From positions 174,855 to 238,854 of the forward strand of contig NZ_FWZT01000009.1 in assembly GCF_900177345.1 (NCBI RefSeq): a stretch of 64,000 bases of DNA, read 5' to 3'. The stretch comes from Pseudobacteriovorax antillogorgiicola. Lineage in GTDB: Bacteria; Bdellovibrionota_B; Oligoflexia; Oligoflexales; Oligoflexaceae. The translations under genes and the position numbers were made by a program. Positions 15,474 to 24,007 of this stretch are shown here, piece after piece (position 1 is the stretch's first letter; each line of letters begins with the position of its first letter). Under the pieces are notes generated by a model, which made no database searches, was not told the origin of the DNA, and saw only the letters and a program-made list of their open reading frames with translations.

Positions 15474-18230
15474 GTGCAGCAAGACTCGTACTCCAAAGTG
15501 AGCCGCCGGGAATTTGTTCGCGGCACAACTAAGATCGGCACTACGGCGGTGTTGGTGAATTTTCTAGGGACAGATCTGGCTAAGGCAGGTGAGCCAAACC
15601 AGTCACTGGGCCAACCGACTTCCGCCCCGAAAGGCTGGGAGGAGGATCTCGAAAAAGTCCCGTATCGCTACGATGGTATGGCCAAGGTCACAGGGCAAAA
15701 GATATATGCAATCGATATTAGGCCGAAGGATCTGACTGGCTGGCCTCTAAGCGAGACCCGAGCTGTTATCTTGAGAGCCAGCGATGCTGAACGAACTTTT
15801 GAGGGAATAGACACTCGTAAACTAAAACAGCTAGGGGTCAGCCAAACGCTAAGTGCATCAGACCTTGAAAGCGCAGGTATTAAGCCAGATGGTTTTTTCT
15901 CATCCAGCATCATGGCGAAAAAAGGAGCGCCAGCTCAGTTCCTAGGCCAGCCAATCAGTATCGCCTATTTTGATGATGTTGAGCGCTTTTTAGATGCTCG
16001 ATCTCAGCTGATCAATATCTCGGGTTTTGTGAAGTACGGCAAGGCTGTTCAGCCTCAAGAGGGCAAAGCCTATGGCACAAGCCGCATCGTCAGGTACACC
16101 GGTCCTAACGGTAAGGAATTATTCTCTTATGCAAAAGACGGTAGCTTTCGGCCCCCTTGGCAGTCGCCAAACGTCAGCGGTTCGAATAACGCTCGGGCAA
16201 GTTTCTTTGTCGAAAAGATCAAGCAAGACTTTCAGGAGAACGATTGGAACATTGTCGAAGGCCAGTTTGGAACCCAAAGCGTTGACCCTGTTTTCATGGA
16301 AGCCGAGTGCGGTTTGTCCTGGTTTGATCCACAAAGCCGTGAACTGCACATGACATTGGGTACCCAATCCCCTCTTGACGATGCTGAGGGTTGCTTGAAA
16401 ATGCTTGCTAAGGCAAAGGGTATTAAGATCGATCGTATCGTCATCAACTGCTGTTATCCCGGTGGGGGCTTTGGGGGGCGCGATCATTCTGAGTTTCCTC
16501 TCTATCTATGCTTGGCAGCGGTATTTAATCCAGGAAAGTCAATTCGGATTGTTCATTCTCGCTTTGATCAATTTCAAGCAGGGCTTAAACGTCATGGTGC
16601 TCAGATTGATACGAAGCTAGCGGTGGATCAAGATGGGCTATTTCAAGGCTTTCATACGAACATGACCCTTGATGGCGGTGGCCATAACAACTATAGCTTT
16701 GCAGTTCAGAATGTAGGAGGCCGTAATGCATCTTCTGGCTATGCCTTTCCTAGGTCCTGGGTTGACTCTAAAGCTAAACCAAGTATCGGCGTTCCTGCTG
16801 GATCGATGCGAGGGTTTGGAAGTCTGCAAGCAGCTTTTGCTATGGAGTGCCTGGTTGATGAGGCAGCGGCAGCCTTAAAGATGGATCCCATTGAGCTGCG
16901 AATGAAGAATATTATAACCGACCCACAAGCGGTGCACACGGGAACGGTCCCACTGTTTAGAATCAATTCTGATTTGCTCCTTAAAAAAGCTCAGCAAACT
17001 GCACTTTGGCGAAATCGCGAGGCTGAAAAGAAAAAGCGCTCCCAAGGAGATACCCTCTACGGCGTTGGAGTAGCCTTAGCTGTGAAAAGCTATGGCAAAA
17101 ATCCTGGCGATACATGTCTTGCAACGGTGATGATTGATGCAGATGGCAAGCTAAGGATGCATACCAACTCAGTTGATATGGGTAACGGCACAGCAACAAC
17201 CTTGCCTCAGGCATTGACTAGTGTTCTCGGTCGTCATGCTGACCAGATCAAGATGGGAGTTACGAGTGAGTTTGAAGCTCTAAATCTTTATAGCAAGAGA
17301 GCTAAGAATCAGAAAGAGCAGGATGAATTCGCTCAGGATCCTCGTTGGGTTCCTTTCAAAGCTATGTCCACAGCTGCTAGTGCTGGTGCCTACCAGATGC
17401 GGCATGCGGCGATTCAGGCAGCAGATGTTCTTTTGGAGCATGGTCTATGGCCCGCCGCACTTTCCATCTGGCAACAATCTTCGGAAGATCTGCCCTGGAA
17501 CAAGGCTTTAGTTCGTTGGGACGATGGTGCTCTTTCTTATCCGGGCCAGGTTAGCATTCCTCTGAAAACTCTAGCAGCCCAAGCTCACAAGGAAGGGTAT
17601 GTGACTGGTGCAATGGTTCATACCTACTACCGGGCTGGATGGACAAGCGCTGGGTTTGAGATCGCTGGCAAGAAACAGGTGCTCAAAGCTGATGCTTTGG
17701 CACTCCGTCATGGCAAGCAAGAGGATTTCCAGGTTCTGACCCGTAGTCAAGTGCAGTACCCTCCTATGAGCCATTTTGATAAGGGGGCCGACCTATACAC
17801 CCCTTATGTGGCTGTCGCGGCTGTGGAAGTGAACCGCAAGTCAGGGCAGGTAAAAGTGCTTGGCGGTGAAACGTTCCTAGACTGTGGTAGAGTTACCAAC
17901 CTTGATATTGTCGAGGGACAGATGCAAGGCGCCTGGGCCATGGGCATTGGCCAAACCTTGTTTGAAGATTCTCCTGCCCATGAGGGAGGCCCCGGCCAGG
18001 GTGCCTGGAACCTCCACCGCTACAGGGTTCCCAGGGCCAGAGACTGCGCTTTAGAGCGGGTTAAATTTAATATAGTGAATGTTCCAAACCAAGATCCTCC
18101 AAAGGGTATGGCAGAGGTTGTCTTGAATGCAGTGCCGCCTGCCATTGTCAATGCTGTTGCTCACGCGACCGGAAAACGATTCAGACAATTGCCTTTGCAG
18201 CCTAAGAAAATTTTGGAGGCCTTATCATGA
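15474..18230 (+). CDS. Xanthine dehydrogenase/aldehyde oxidase family, molybdopterin-binding subunit (Tat-exported)
   Basis: A 918-residue protein starting at GTG 15474 (GAAGGAG 6-7 bases upstream) with a Tat signal (SRREFVRGTTKIGTTAVLV). It has the two-part molybdenum hydroxylase large-subunit fold. Early substrate-channel motifs are AKVTGQKIYAIDI; the central part has CCYPGGGFGGRDHSEFPL and SMRGFGSLQAAFAMECLVDE. The C-terminal part has VDMGNGTATTLPQAL, DCGRVTNLDIVEGQMQGAWAMGIGQ and GMAEVVLNAVPPAIVNAV, whose Glu should be the catalytic base. It would oxidise an N-heterocycle or aldehyde in the periplasm with the [2Fe-2S] subunit encoded next (ATGA overlap). The substrate cannot be told. It is longer than the roughly 730-770 residues usual for the family. 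Confidence 0.88.
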   Translation: MQQDSYSKVSRREFVRGTTKIGTTAVLVNFLGTDLAKAGEPNQSLGQPTSAPKGWEEDLEKVPYRYDGMAKVTGQKIYAIDIRPKDLTGWPLSETRAVILRASDAERTFEGIDTRKLKQLGVSQTLSASDLESAGIKPDGFFSSSIMAKKGAPAQFLGQPISIAYFDDVERFLDARSQLINISGFVKYGKAVQPQEGKAYGTSRIVRYTGPNGKELFSYAKDGSFRPPWQSPNVSGSNNARASFFVEKIKQDFQENDWNIVEGQFGTQSVDPVFMEAECGLSWFDPQSRELHMTLGTQSPLDDAEGCLKMLAKAKGIKIDRIVINCCYPGGGFGGRDHSEFPLYLCLAAVFNPGKSIRIVHSRFDQFQAGLKRHGAQIDTKLAVDQDGLFQGFHTNMTLDGGGHNNYSFAVQNVGGRNASSGYAFPRSWVDSKAKPSIGVPAGSMRGFGSLQAAFAMECLVDEAAAALKMDPIELRMKNIITDPQAVHTGTVPLFRINSDLLLKKAQQTALWRNREAEKKKRSQGDTLYGVGVALAVKSYGKNPGDTCLATVMIDADGKLRMHTNSVDMGNGTATTLPQALTSVLGRHADQIKMGVTSEFEALNLYSKRAKNQKEQDEFAQDPRWVPFKAMSTAASAGAYQMRHAAIQAADVLLEHGLWPAALSIWQQSSEDLPWNKALVRWDDGALSYPGQVSIPLKTLAAQAHKEGYVTGAMVHTYYRAGWTSAGFEIAGKKQVLKADALALRHGKQEDFQVLTRSQVQYPPMSHFDKGADLYTPYVAVAAVEVNRKSGQVKVLGGETFLDCGRVTNLDIVEGQMQGAWAMGIGQTLFEDSPAHEGGPGQGAWNLHRYRVPRARDCALERVKFNIVNVPNQDPPKGMAEVVLNAVPPAIVNAVAHATGKRFRQLPLQPKKILEALS

Positions 18231-18751
18231 GCGGAAAAGTAAGTGTCGAAGTGACAATCAACGAAAAGAAAGTTTCAGCTAACGTAGCACCACAGCGAAC
18301 GCTAGCGGATTATCTCCATGAGAATATGGGTCTTACTGGTACTAAAGTTTGCTGCGGCATGGGAGTTTGTAAGGCCTGTACCGTAGCCGTCAAGCGCGAG
18401 GGTGGCGAGGGCTTAGAGAGGGTTCAGGCGTGCATCACCCCCTTGGCAGGACTCGCTGGCACAAAGGTAACCACAGTAGAAGGTTTGTCAGAAAATGGTG
18501 AACCTAATAAGCTCCAAAAAGCCTTTCTTGAGGAGTACTCGTTTCAGTGTGGGTTCTCCACATCAGGCTTCCTGATGGGGGCCACACTACTGATCGATAA
18601 TCTTAAGCGCAAGCCAGTGACTTTAGCCGAGCTGGACGATGCTATGGAGCGCAGTTTAGGTGAGCATGTTTGCCGTTGCACCGGCTATGTGAAGTATTAT
18701 AAGGCAATCAAAAAGGTCATTCTTGAGACGCCTGGAACGATCCGTAGTTGA
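18227..18751 (+). CDS. Molybdo-hydroxylase [2Fe-2S] subunit with one missing cluster ligand
   Basis: The 174-residue electron-transfer subunit overlaps the large subunit by 4 bp (ATGA). The N-terminal plant-ferredoxin-type domain has the complete set C-GMGV-C-KA-C plus a later Cys (QACITP). The C-terminal helical domain has CRCTGY, but the partner motif, normally QCGxCTxG, reads QCGFSTSG, so the second Cys ligand is Ser (TCC, one base from TGC). The second cluster may be Ser-ligated, altered or absent. No signal peptide is present; such subunits are usually co-exported with the Tat-tagged large subunit. Confidence 0.88.
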   Translation: MSGKVSVEVTINEKKVSANVAPQRTLADYLHENMGLTGTKVCCGMGVCKACTVAVKREGGEGLERVQACITPLAGLAGTKVTTVEGLSENGEPNKLQKAFLEEYSFQCGFSTSGFLMGATLLIDNLKRKPVTLAELDDAMERSLGEHVCRCTGYVKYYKAIKKVILETPGTIRS

Positions 18752-18772
18752 TGGGAAGATTGTAAGACGAAA

Positions 18773-18801
18773 AAAGAGCTTCTGTGTCACAGAAGCTCTT
18801 T
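18773..18801. terminator. Perfect 14-bp hairpin terminator, probably bidirectional
   Basis: AAAGAGCTTCTGTG, a single T, then CACAGAAGCTCTTT. A-tract on one side and T-tract on the other. It lies between the converging molybdo-hydroxylase operon and the cytochrome gene and can stop both. Confidence 0.88.
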
Positions 18802-18863
18802 CATCAAATCATCAGGGGACATAACCACAACAATAGGGAACAAAAGGAACTCAGAAGCAACAA

Positions 18864-19622
18864 CTACTCCATGGTTTCGCATATTTCTTTTATAGGTTTC
18901 TCAAGGCAGCGGAGTGCACTAAGAAACGATTCTTGATCTGCTTCCCAGCTCGCTACTGGGTTCTTTGGCATTCGGCCATCAACGATGGCATCCACAGATA
19001 GAGTCCGTAATGTGTAAGGCTCTTTAGCACTAAACTTGACGGCTTCGATCAGAGTGACATTTTTTTCCGTTCGCTCGTCACCATGGCAAACTTGACAATG
19101 CTTTTGATATCCTTCTAAAGCGAGATCAAACGCTTTGGCCAGTTGTGCATCACTCGCTTGAACTTCGGTTTCAATCTCAATCCCAAAGGCCTCATTAATA
19201 TTGCCAACAGGAGCTCCGCTGGCATTGCATAAGAGAATATCAAGCACGATCTTAGGGCCATCGATTCGCTGAGTTTCATTGGGGCGGCAATTGCGATAAA
19301 GCTCTTGGCCACTCTCGTCAAGGTAAGTAAGTTCGAGTCGATAGAATCCATAAGCAAGGATGACATCCACGCTGGCAGCGGACTCGGTTTCCGTGAAGCT
19401 ATCTGTACTTAAAGTCAAAGACTCAGCGAGTTCTTCCGCGGTCTCTTCCATACGAAATATATCAGTGTTCATCGTAGCCCAGGCTTGAGAGCCTTCGGGA
19501 GGAACAAACTTACCAATAGTAACACTTGCTGTTTGACTACCGTCTGTAGACTCGGAACCGTTGTCTTGGCAGCTACTTGCAGTGCTTCCAATTAGGGTTA
19601 TGATGGTTAATAGCCTCAGCAC
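18864..19622 (-). CDS. Cytochrome c-like lipoprotein
   Basis: I chose GTG at 19622 because AAGGAGA lies 6 bases upstream and the product then begins with a good lipoprotein signal (VLRLLTIITLIGSTASSC). The 252-residue protein has an N-terminal beta-type domain of unknown family (about 25-160) and a C-terminal class I cytochrome c-like domain with one haem motif (CQVCH, about residue 180) and a downstream GRMPKN Met as possible axial ligand. It is probably periplasmic, anchored in a membrane. It converges on the molybdo-hydroxylase operon and might accept its electrons, but this is only suggested by proximity. Confidence 0.78.
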   Translation of the reverse strand: MLRLLTIITLIGSTASSCQDNGSESTDGSQTASVTIGKFVPPEGSQAWATMNTDIFRMEETAEELAESLTLSTDSFTETESAASVDVILAYGFYRLELTYLDESGQELYRNCRPNETQRIDGPKIVLDILLCNASGAPVGNINEAFGIEIETEVQASDAQLAKAFDLALEGYQKHCQVCHGDERTEKNVTLIEAVKFSAKEPYTLRTLSVDAIVDGRMPKNPVASWEADQESFLSALRCLEKPIKEICETME

Positions 19623-19889
19623 GATTGCTCTCCTTATGAACTTAATCAATGCAAAGCAATCGCCATGCCAGCGGTGTAAGTTGCCTAGATGAGGCATGCT
19701 TGCCCTAGGTTGCTAGCCATTGTTTGCTCCCTTAGGTGAAAAAAATCTTTGATATCATATGTTTGAATTTCTTTATGATTCCAGTGGTATGGCAAATTTC
19801 TAGACAGTTGTTGCTCTTGCAATCGCTTTGCAAAGGTTTCTTCGTTGTGATGGCAAGCCAGTTGGTCGAAGAGAAGCTATAATCTGTTA

Positions 19890-19977
19890 CTAATCATCAC
19901 CTGATGGTGATTGAGGGTTTTTATTGGGGGGAATGGTGGCTACTGGGCCTTGGTGCTCGTAGCCACCATAATTTTTT
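19890..19977 (+). terminator. Two consecutive hairpins, the second a strong intrinsic terminator
   Basis: ATCACC-TGAT-GGTGAT (about 19894-19909) is followed by a T-tract. Next, ATGGTGGCTAC (19933-19943) pairs perfectly with GTAGCCACCAT (19959-19969) and is followed by AATTTTTT. No gene lies upstream on this strand, so they end either an unannotated short RNA or an attenuated leader of the hydrolase gene at 20061. A TATAAT at 19878 has no good -35 partner. Confidence 0.6.
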
Positions 19978-20060
19978 GCGCCGAAAAATCGGGACTAGTT
20001 TTTTTAGAATCGCCCGCTATCATAGGAGGCTCCCAGGAATTTTAATTTTAGGAGTCGATC

Positions 20061-20897
20061 ATGCGCAGAATTTTGATGGGTCTGGTAGCGGCTAGCTTGT
20101 TTTTATCTTTAAGCTGTACAAGTACAGATAAGAGTGCCACATCCTCGGCCGAGGAGATGGCGTCTTCTGATGACATTATGACGAAGGAAGTTGTCTACGG
20201 TGAGTTCGAAGGCAAGAAGCTGATTGGCTATCTCGCTCACCCAAAGAACGTTAGCGATGCACCTGTGGTATTGGTGGTTCACGAGTGGTGGGGCCAAACG
20301 GATTATCCCCGCAAGCGTGCTGAGATGCTCGCTAAGCTAGGGTATGTGGCCATGGCTGTTGATATGTACGGCGATCGTACTGTCGCTGAACACCCCAAAG
20401 ATGCCCAGAAATTTATGATGGCGACCATGAAAAATATGGCAGGTGCGGAAAAGAAGTTTAAGATGGCTATGGACTATGCGAAGAAGCTAGATAAGACTAG
20501 CTCCGAGAAAATGGCAGCTATTGGATACTGTTTTGGTGGCGGGGTCGTTCTTCACGCAGCCCGTCAAGGCTTTGATCTTGATGCAGTGGCAAGCTTTCAT
20601 GGTTCATTAGCGACCCAAACTCCTGCGAAGAAAGGTGTGATCAAGGCTAAGGTCGCTGTGTTTAATGGCGCAGCTGATCCTATGGTGAAGGACGAAGATA
20701 TCAAGAACCTTAAGGCTGAAATGGAGAAGGCCGACGCTACTTTGAAGTTTGTCAACTACCCAGGTGCGAAGCACGGTTTCACAAACCCTGAGGCCACCAA
20801 GAAGGGTAAGGCCTTCGACTTACCTTTAGCCTATCAGGAAGAGGCTGATAAGAAGTCTTGGGAGCAGCTGCAAACCTTTCTCAAGAAAGCATTTTAA
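20061..20897 (+). CDS. Dienelactone hydrolase family lipoprotein
   Basis: A 278-residue alpha/beta hydrolase with a lipoprotein signal (LSLSC, Cys19). The family triad is visible: nucleophile Cys157 in GYCFGGG, the Asp in NGAADPMV and the His in GAKHGF. The oxyanion region VVHEWWGQT is typical of dienelactone hydrolases, which cleave lactones or esters; the lipoprotein location suggests a periplasmic substrate, unknown here. AGGAG lies 8 bases upstream of ATG 20061. It is a single-gene unit between terminators. Confidence 0.9.
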   Translation: MRRILMGLVAASLFLSLSCTSTDKSATSSAEEMASSDDIMTKEVVYGEFEGKKLIGYLAHPKNVSDAPVVLVVHEWWGQTDYPRKRAEMLAKLGYVAMAVDMYGDRTVAEHPKDAQKFMMATMKNMAGAEKKFKMAMDYAKKLDKTSSEKMAAIGYCFGGGVVLHAARQGFDLDAVASFHGSLATQTPAKKGVIKAKVAVFNGAADPMVKDEDIKNLKAEMEKADATLKFVNYPGAKHGFTNPEATKKGKAFDLPLAYQEEADKKSWEQLQTFLKKAF

Positions 20898-20908
20898 TAG
20901 ATTTTTCC

Positions 20909-20939
20909 ACCTCTAGCATCCAGCTAGAGGTATCTTTTT
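20909..20939 (+). terminator. Intrinsic terminator of the hydrolase gene
   Basis: ACCTCTAGC-ATCCA-GCTAGAGGT followed by ATCTTTTTC, 12 bp after the stop codon. Confidence 0.9.
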
Positions 20940-21132
20940 CGCTAGCTTTGCTCTCCTAAATGCAAACTGCTTTGCATCTGATGCAATAATCGAGTTGTAG
21001 ATCTGTCGATAGCCAGTACAGTTTTTGCCACCTACCAAGTAACTTGGCAGGGTTAGAGGCTGGAATGGTCATTGCTTATTAGGCCCAGGGGCCCTCAAGA
21101 CGCTCGAATTATTCCTTTAGGAGATCGTATCT

Positions 21133-21819
21133 ATGCACTATCAATCGACACCTGTTGCGGCAAGTCACGCGAACACCCGCGATTCATTTATTCGTAAGAC
21201 ATATTTTCATGTATTTCTAGCGATTCTCATGTTTACTGGGATCGAAGCATTCCTCTTTAAAACAGGGATTGCCGACCAAATTATGGCATTCATGACGGGT
21301 ATGAACTGGCTTATTATTCTGGGCGCATTTATGGTCTCAAGCTGGATAGCGACCCGCTTTGCACAGGGGTCTCGCTCGAAAGCTAGTCAGTACTTTGGCC
21401 TAAGCCTTTATGTATTTTTTGAGGCGATCATATTTGTGCCATTACTTTATATCGCGGAATATAAAACTGGCGGTGGAGCTATTGAGAGTGCGGCAACTGC
21501 GACTCTCTTAGGTTTTGCTGGCCTTACCGCCATTGCTTTTGCAACCCGTGCGGATTTTTCTTGGCTCGGTAAATTTTTGATGTTTGCCGGAGTCGGTGCC
21601 CTGATCTTGATCGTCTGCAGCGTATTGTTTGGTCTATCCCTTGGTGTTTATTTCACTGTGGGAATGATTCTCTTTGCTGGTGCTGCCATTCTTTATGATA
21701 CGAGCAACATCATCCACCACTACAGTGAGGATGACTATGTTGCGGCTGCATTACAGCTTTTCGCATCGGTTGCTCTGTTATTCTGGTATGTACTTCGTTT
21801 CTTCAATTCGAGAGACTAA
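21133..21819 (+). CDS. Bax inhibitor-1 (BI-1/YccA) family membrane protein
   Basis: A 228-residue protein with seven hydrophobic segments and family hallmarks: RKTYFHVFLAILMFTGIEA at the start, a central LLGFAGLTAIAFATRADFSWLG, and GAAILYDTSNIIHHYSEDDYVAAALQLF near the end. BI-1 proteins are inner-membrane, pH-sensitive calcium-leak or FtsH-interacting proteins. TAGGAG precedes ATG 21133. It is a single-gene unit ending in a terminator. Confidence 0.93.
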   Translation: MHYQSTPVAASHANTRDSFIRKTYFHVFLAILMFTGIEAFLFKTGIADQIMAFMTGMNWLIILGAFMVSSWIATRFAQGSRSKASQYFGLSLYVFFEAIIFVPLLYIAEYKTGGGAIESAATATLLGFAGLTAIAFATRADFSWLGKFLMFAGVGALILIVCSVLFGLSLGVYFTVGMILFAGAAILYDTSNIIHHYSEDDYVAAALQLFASVALLFWYVLRFFNSRD

Positions 21820-21835
21820 GGACTTTTAAGATCCA

Positions 21836-21867
21836 AACGCTGGCTACCCACTTCGGTAGCCAGCGTT
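21836..21867. terminator. Terminator shared by BI-1 gene and convergent signalling gene
   Basis: AACGCTGGCTACC-CACTTC-GGTAGCCAGCGTT, a perfect 13-bp stem between converging genes, 16 bp after the BI-1 stop and 4 bp before the stop of the next gene. Confidence 0.85.
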
Positions 21868-21870
21868 GTA

Positions 21871-22917
21871 TTACTCCTTCTCGATAATCTTCCGTACACA
21901 TTCGAAAGTGAAAGGCTTTTCGAGATATGTAATCCCTAGTACGCTTTCCACCCGCTGACGAACTCCTTCATCGCCAAGCCCTGAGATCGCAATAATTTTG
22001 ATACCTTTGCCAGAAATATTGCGAATCAGATCGAAGCCGTCACCATTGGGCATGATCAGATCTGTAAAGATGAAATCCGGTTCAAATGTTTCCAGAACCT
22101 TGACCGCATCAGTCCCATTGCTTGCAGTTTTGATGTGGGCACCTGGTCTTAAAGCCTCTAAGATCATCTTGGTATAAGACACGAGGTCGGGGTCATCATC
22201 GACAATTAAGTAGCGAAAGTCGGAATTGGATGGATCCTCGGTATCATTCAAGGACAAAGGTATTTTCACCGTGAGGTGTAGCTCTGAAGACGATTGCAGT
22301 GCCTCCATGCTAGCGTAAATTCGTCGAATGAGCGAAGCGGCTAAAAGGATTTCTAGCTCTCCAATGTTGTAAGTCTTGCTCTGGTTTCTGAACAGTGATC
22401 CTGAACTATCGATGATACCTAGATTCGATAGCATTCTGCCGTTGTCTTTGGTTTGGATCACGATACCATCTTCGGCGAGTGCTATCTTACACTCCAGCGA
22501 GCATTCTTTACTGCATGCTTTGATACGGCTTGAAAGGAGGCTGATCAGTATCGTATGCAACATCTGTTTTTCAAATCTAATTACTTTATCCTGAGCCGAG
22601 ATGCTGAAGTTAATTCTTTTTTCTTCGATGGACGGGCCCATGATATTCTTGATGGACGAGGCGAAGCTGGGGAGATCGATATCTTCGTAGTGGAAATCAT
22701 CTCTTGGCTTGAGAAGTGTCAGTAGATTTGTAAGGGCAAGTAAGTTCTCAGCACTTGCCTTCACCATAGAAATGGTGGAAAGGTTGTCTTTCACTTGGGC
22801 GTGTTGTTCTTCGATAAGGAGATTGATGCCATTGAGAATCACGTTGAGTGAAGATCTCAGTTCGAAACTCAAGATACTGCTGAAATCAACAATTTGACTT
22901 TCTAGTAAGTCCTTCAT
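21871..22917 (-). CDS. Histidine-kinase-like protein with degenerate kinase core and C-terminal receiver domain
   Basis: The 348-residue soluble protein begins with a HisKA-like helix in which the expected phospho-His position is Phe (SFELRSSLNVI, F18). A HATPase-like domain (about 85-225) follows with a poorly conserved N-box (LHTILISLLSSRIKA) and a weak DNGR remnant of the G1 box. A well-conserved receiver domain (about 235-348) carries the acidic cluster VDDDPD, phospho-acceptor D286 in FTDLIMP and the Lys in LEKPF. So it probably cannot autophosphorylate and acts through its receiver, fed by another kinase. It has no output domain and lies downstream of oleD on the same strand after 88 bp. 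Confidence 0.78.
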   Translation of the reverse strand: MKDLLESQIVDFSSILSFELRSSLNVILNGINLLIEEQHAQVKDNLSTISMVKASAENLLALTNLLTLLKPRDDFHYEDIDLPSFASSIKNIMGPSIEEKRINFSISAQDKVIRFEKQMLHTILISLLSSRIKACSKECSLECKIALAEDGIVIQTKDNGRMLSNLGIIDSSGSLFRNQSKTYNIGELEILLAASLIRRIYASMEALQSSSELHLTVKIPLSLNDTEDPSNSDFRYLIVDDDPDLVSYTKMILEALRPGAHIKTASNGTDAVKVLETFEPDFIFTDLIMPNGDGFDLIRNISGKGIKIIAISGLGDEGVRQRVESVLGITYLEKPFTFECVRKIIEKE

Positions 22918-23005
22918 ATTGGCTCTCGTATAGTAGATTTTTGCTAAGTGTCTTACTTGGCATCATAGCATGTCAGGAGAGCGATTTCGATTTTAAACTT
23001 TGTGC

Positions 23006-24007
23006 CTAGGCTTTGATCCCTTGGGACTTATAATGCTCACGAAGCCTGGCAAACCCATCGTTCATAGAGTAGGGAGGTTCGTAACCCAGTTCTTCCACTG
23101 CTGCTTTAGTATCAAACCAATGGGAGGTGGAAAGCTGTTTTGCCACAAATCGAGTCATCGGAGGCTCAGCTTTGATCTTGAAAAAGGTATAGATATATTC
23201 CAACAGCAATCCAGCGCCAATAGCAAGCTGACGAGGCACTCGTTTTGTTACTGGCTCCACACCTGCTGAAAAAAGAATCGTATTGATCAGTTTCTCGGTG
23301 GGCCATGGTTCATGATTGGTAATAAAATAGGATTGGCCATTGATTGGTGCATCTGGCTCTAGCCGTTCGAGGGCTAGGCAGTGTGCGTAAGCAGCATTTT
23401 CCACATAAACAGCGTCCACCTTGCCACTCATCTTACCTATAAATCGCAGCCGCTTCTGCCTTTGCCGTTGGATCAGGCGAGGGGCCAAGTGATTATCGCC
23501 AGGTCCCCAAATGAGATGAGGTCTTAATGAGACTACTGACAGCTTTGGGCTTTTGGCATTCAGCACCAGTCGCTCAGCCATTGCCTTGGTTCTGGGGTAG
23601 TGAGCTAGATAGTGTTTGGGATAAGGAGCTGTCTCATCGACTCCTTCCTGATTGTCGCCGCCGAAAACAACGCTAGGTGAACTGGTGTAGACCAGTCGCT
23701 GAACATCGAACTCCTGACAAGCTCGAATGATATTCTGGGTTCCCGTGACATTGGCCTTGAAGTAATCGTCGTATGGCCCCCACATGCCAGCCTTAGCCGC
23801 CGTGTGAATCACTGCGTCCACACCTGCAACGGCTTGGGTCACATCTTTCCAGTCTGCAATGTCTCCTTGAAAGCACTGAACTCCCGTGGCTTCGAGATCT
23901 GGATACTGGCTACGGTTGATCGTGGAAACCTCATGGCCAGCCTTGAGGAGTTGGCGAATAATGGCACGCCCCAGAAAACCGCCGCCACCAGTAACAAGAA
24001 CTCTCAT
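23006..24007 (-). CDS. oleD: OleD, 2-alkyl-3-ketoacid reductase
   Basis: This 333-residue short-chain dehydrogenase has the Rossmann motif VTGGGGFLGRAI at the N-terminus, VIHTAAKAGMWGPYDDYFKAN, a YPRTK motif for the catalytic Tyr-Lys, and the HLIWGPGDNHLAPRLI stretch seen in OleD. OleD reduces the beta-keto acid made by OleA to a 2-alkyl-3-hydroxy acid with NADPH. Its ATG overlaps the oleC stop (ATGA, 24004-24007). It is the last gene of the oleABCD operon. NSDHL-like sterol dehydrogenases are close relatives, but the operon settles the assignment. Confidence 0.92.
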   Translation of the reverse strand: MRVLVTGGGGFLGRAIIRQLLKAGHEVSTINRSQYPDLEATGVQCFQGDIADWKDVTQAVAGVDAVIHTAAKAGMWGPYDDYFKANVTGTQNIIRACQEFDVQRLVYTSSPSVVFGGDNQEGVDETAPYPKHYLAHYPRTKAMAERLVLNAKSPKLSVVSLRPHLIWGPGDNHLAPRLIQRQRQKRLRFIGKMSGKVDAVYVENAAYAHCLALERLEPDAPINGQSYFITNHEPWPTEKLINTILFSAGVEPVTKRVPRQLAIGAGLLLEYIYTFFKIKAEPPMTRFVAKQLSTSHWFDTKAAVEELGYEPPYSMNDGFARLREHYKSQGIKA

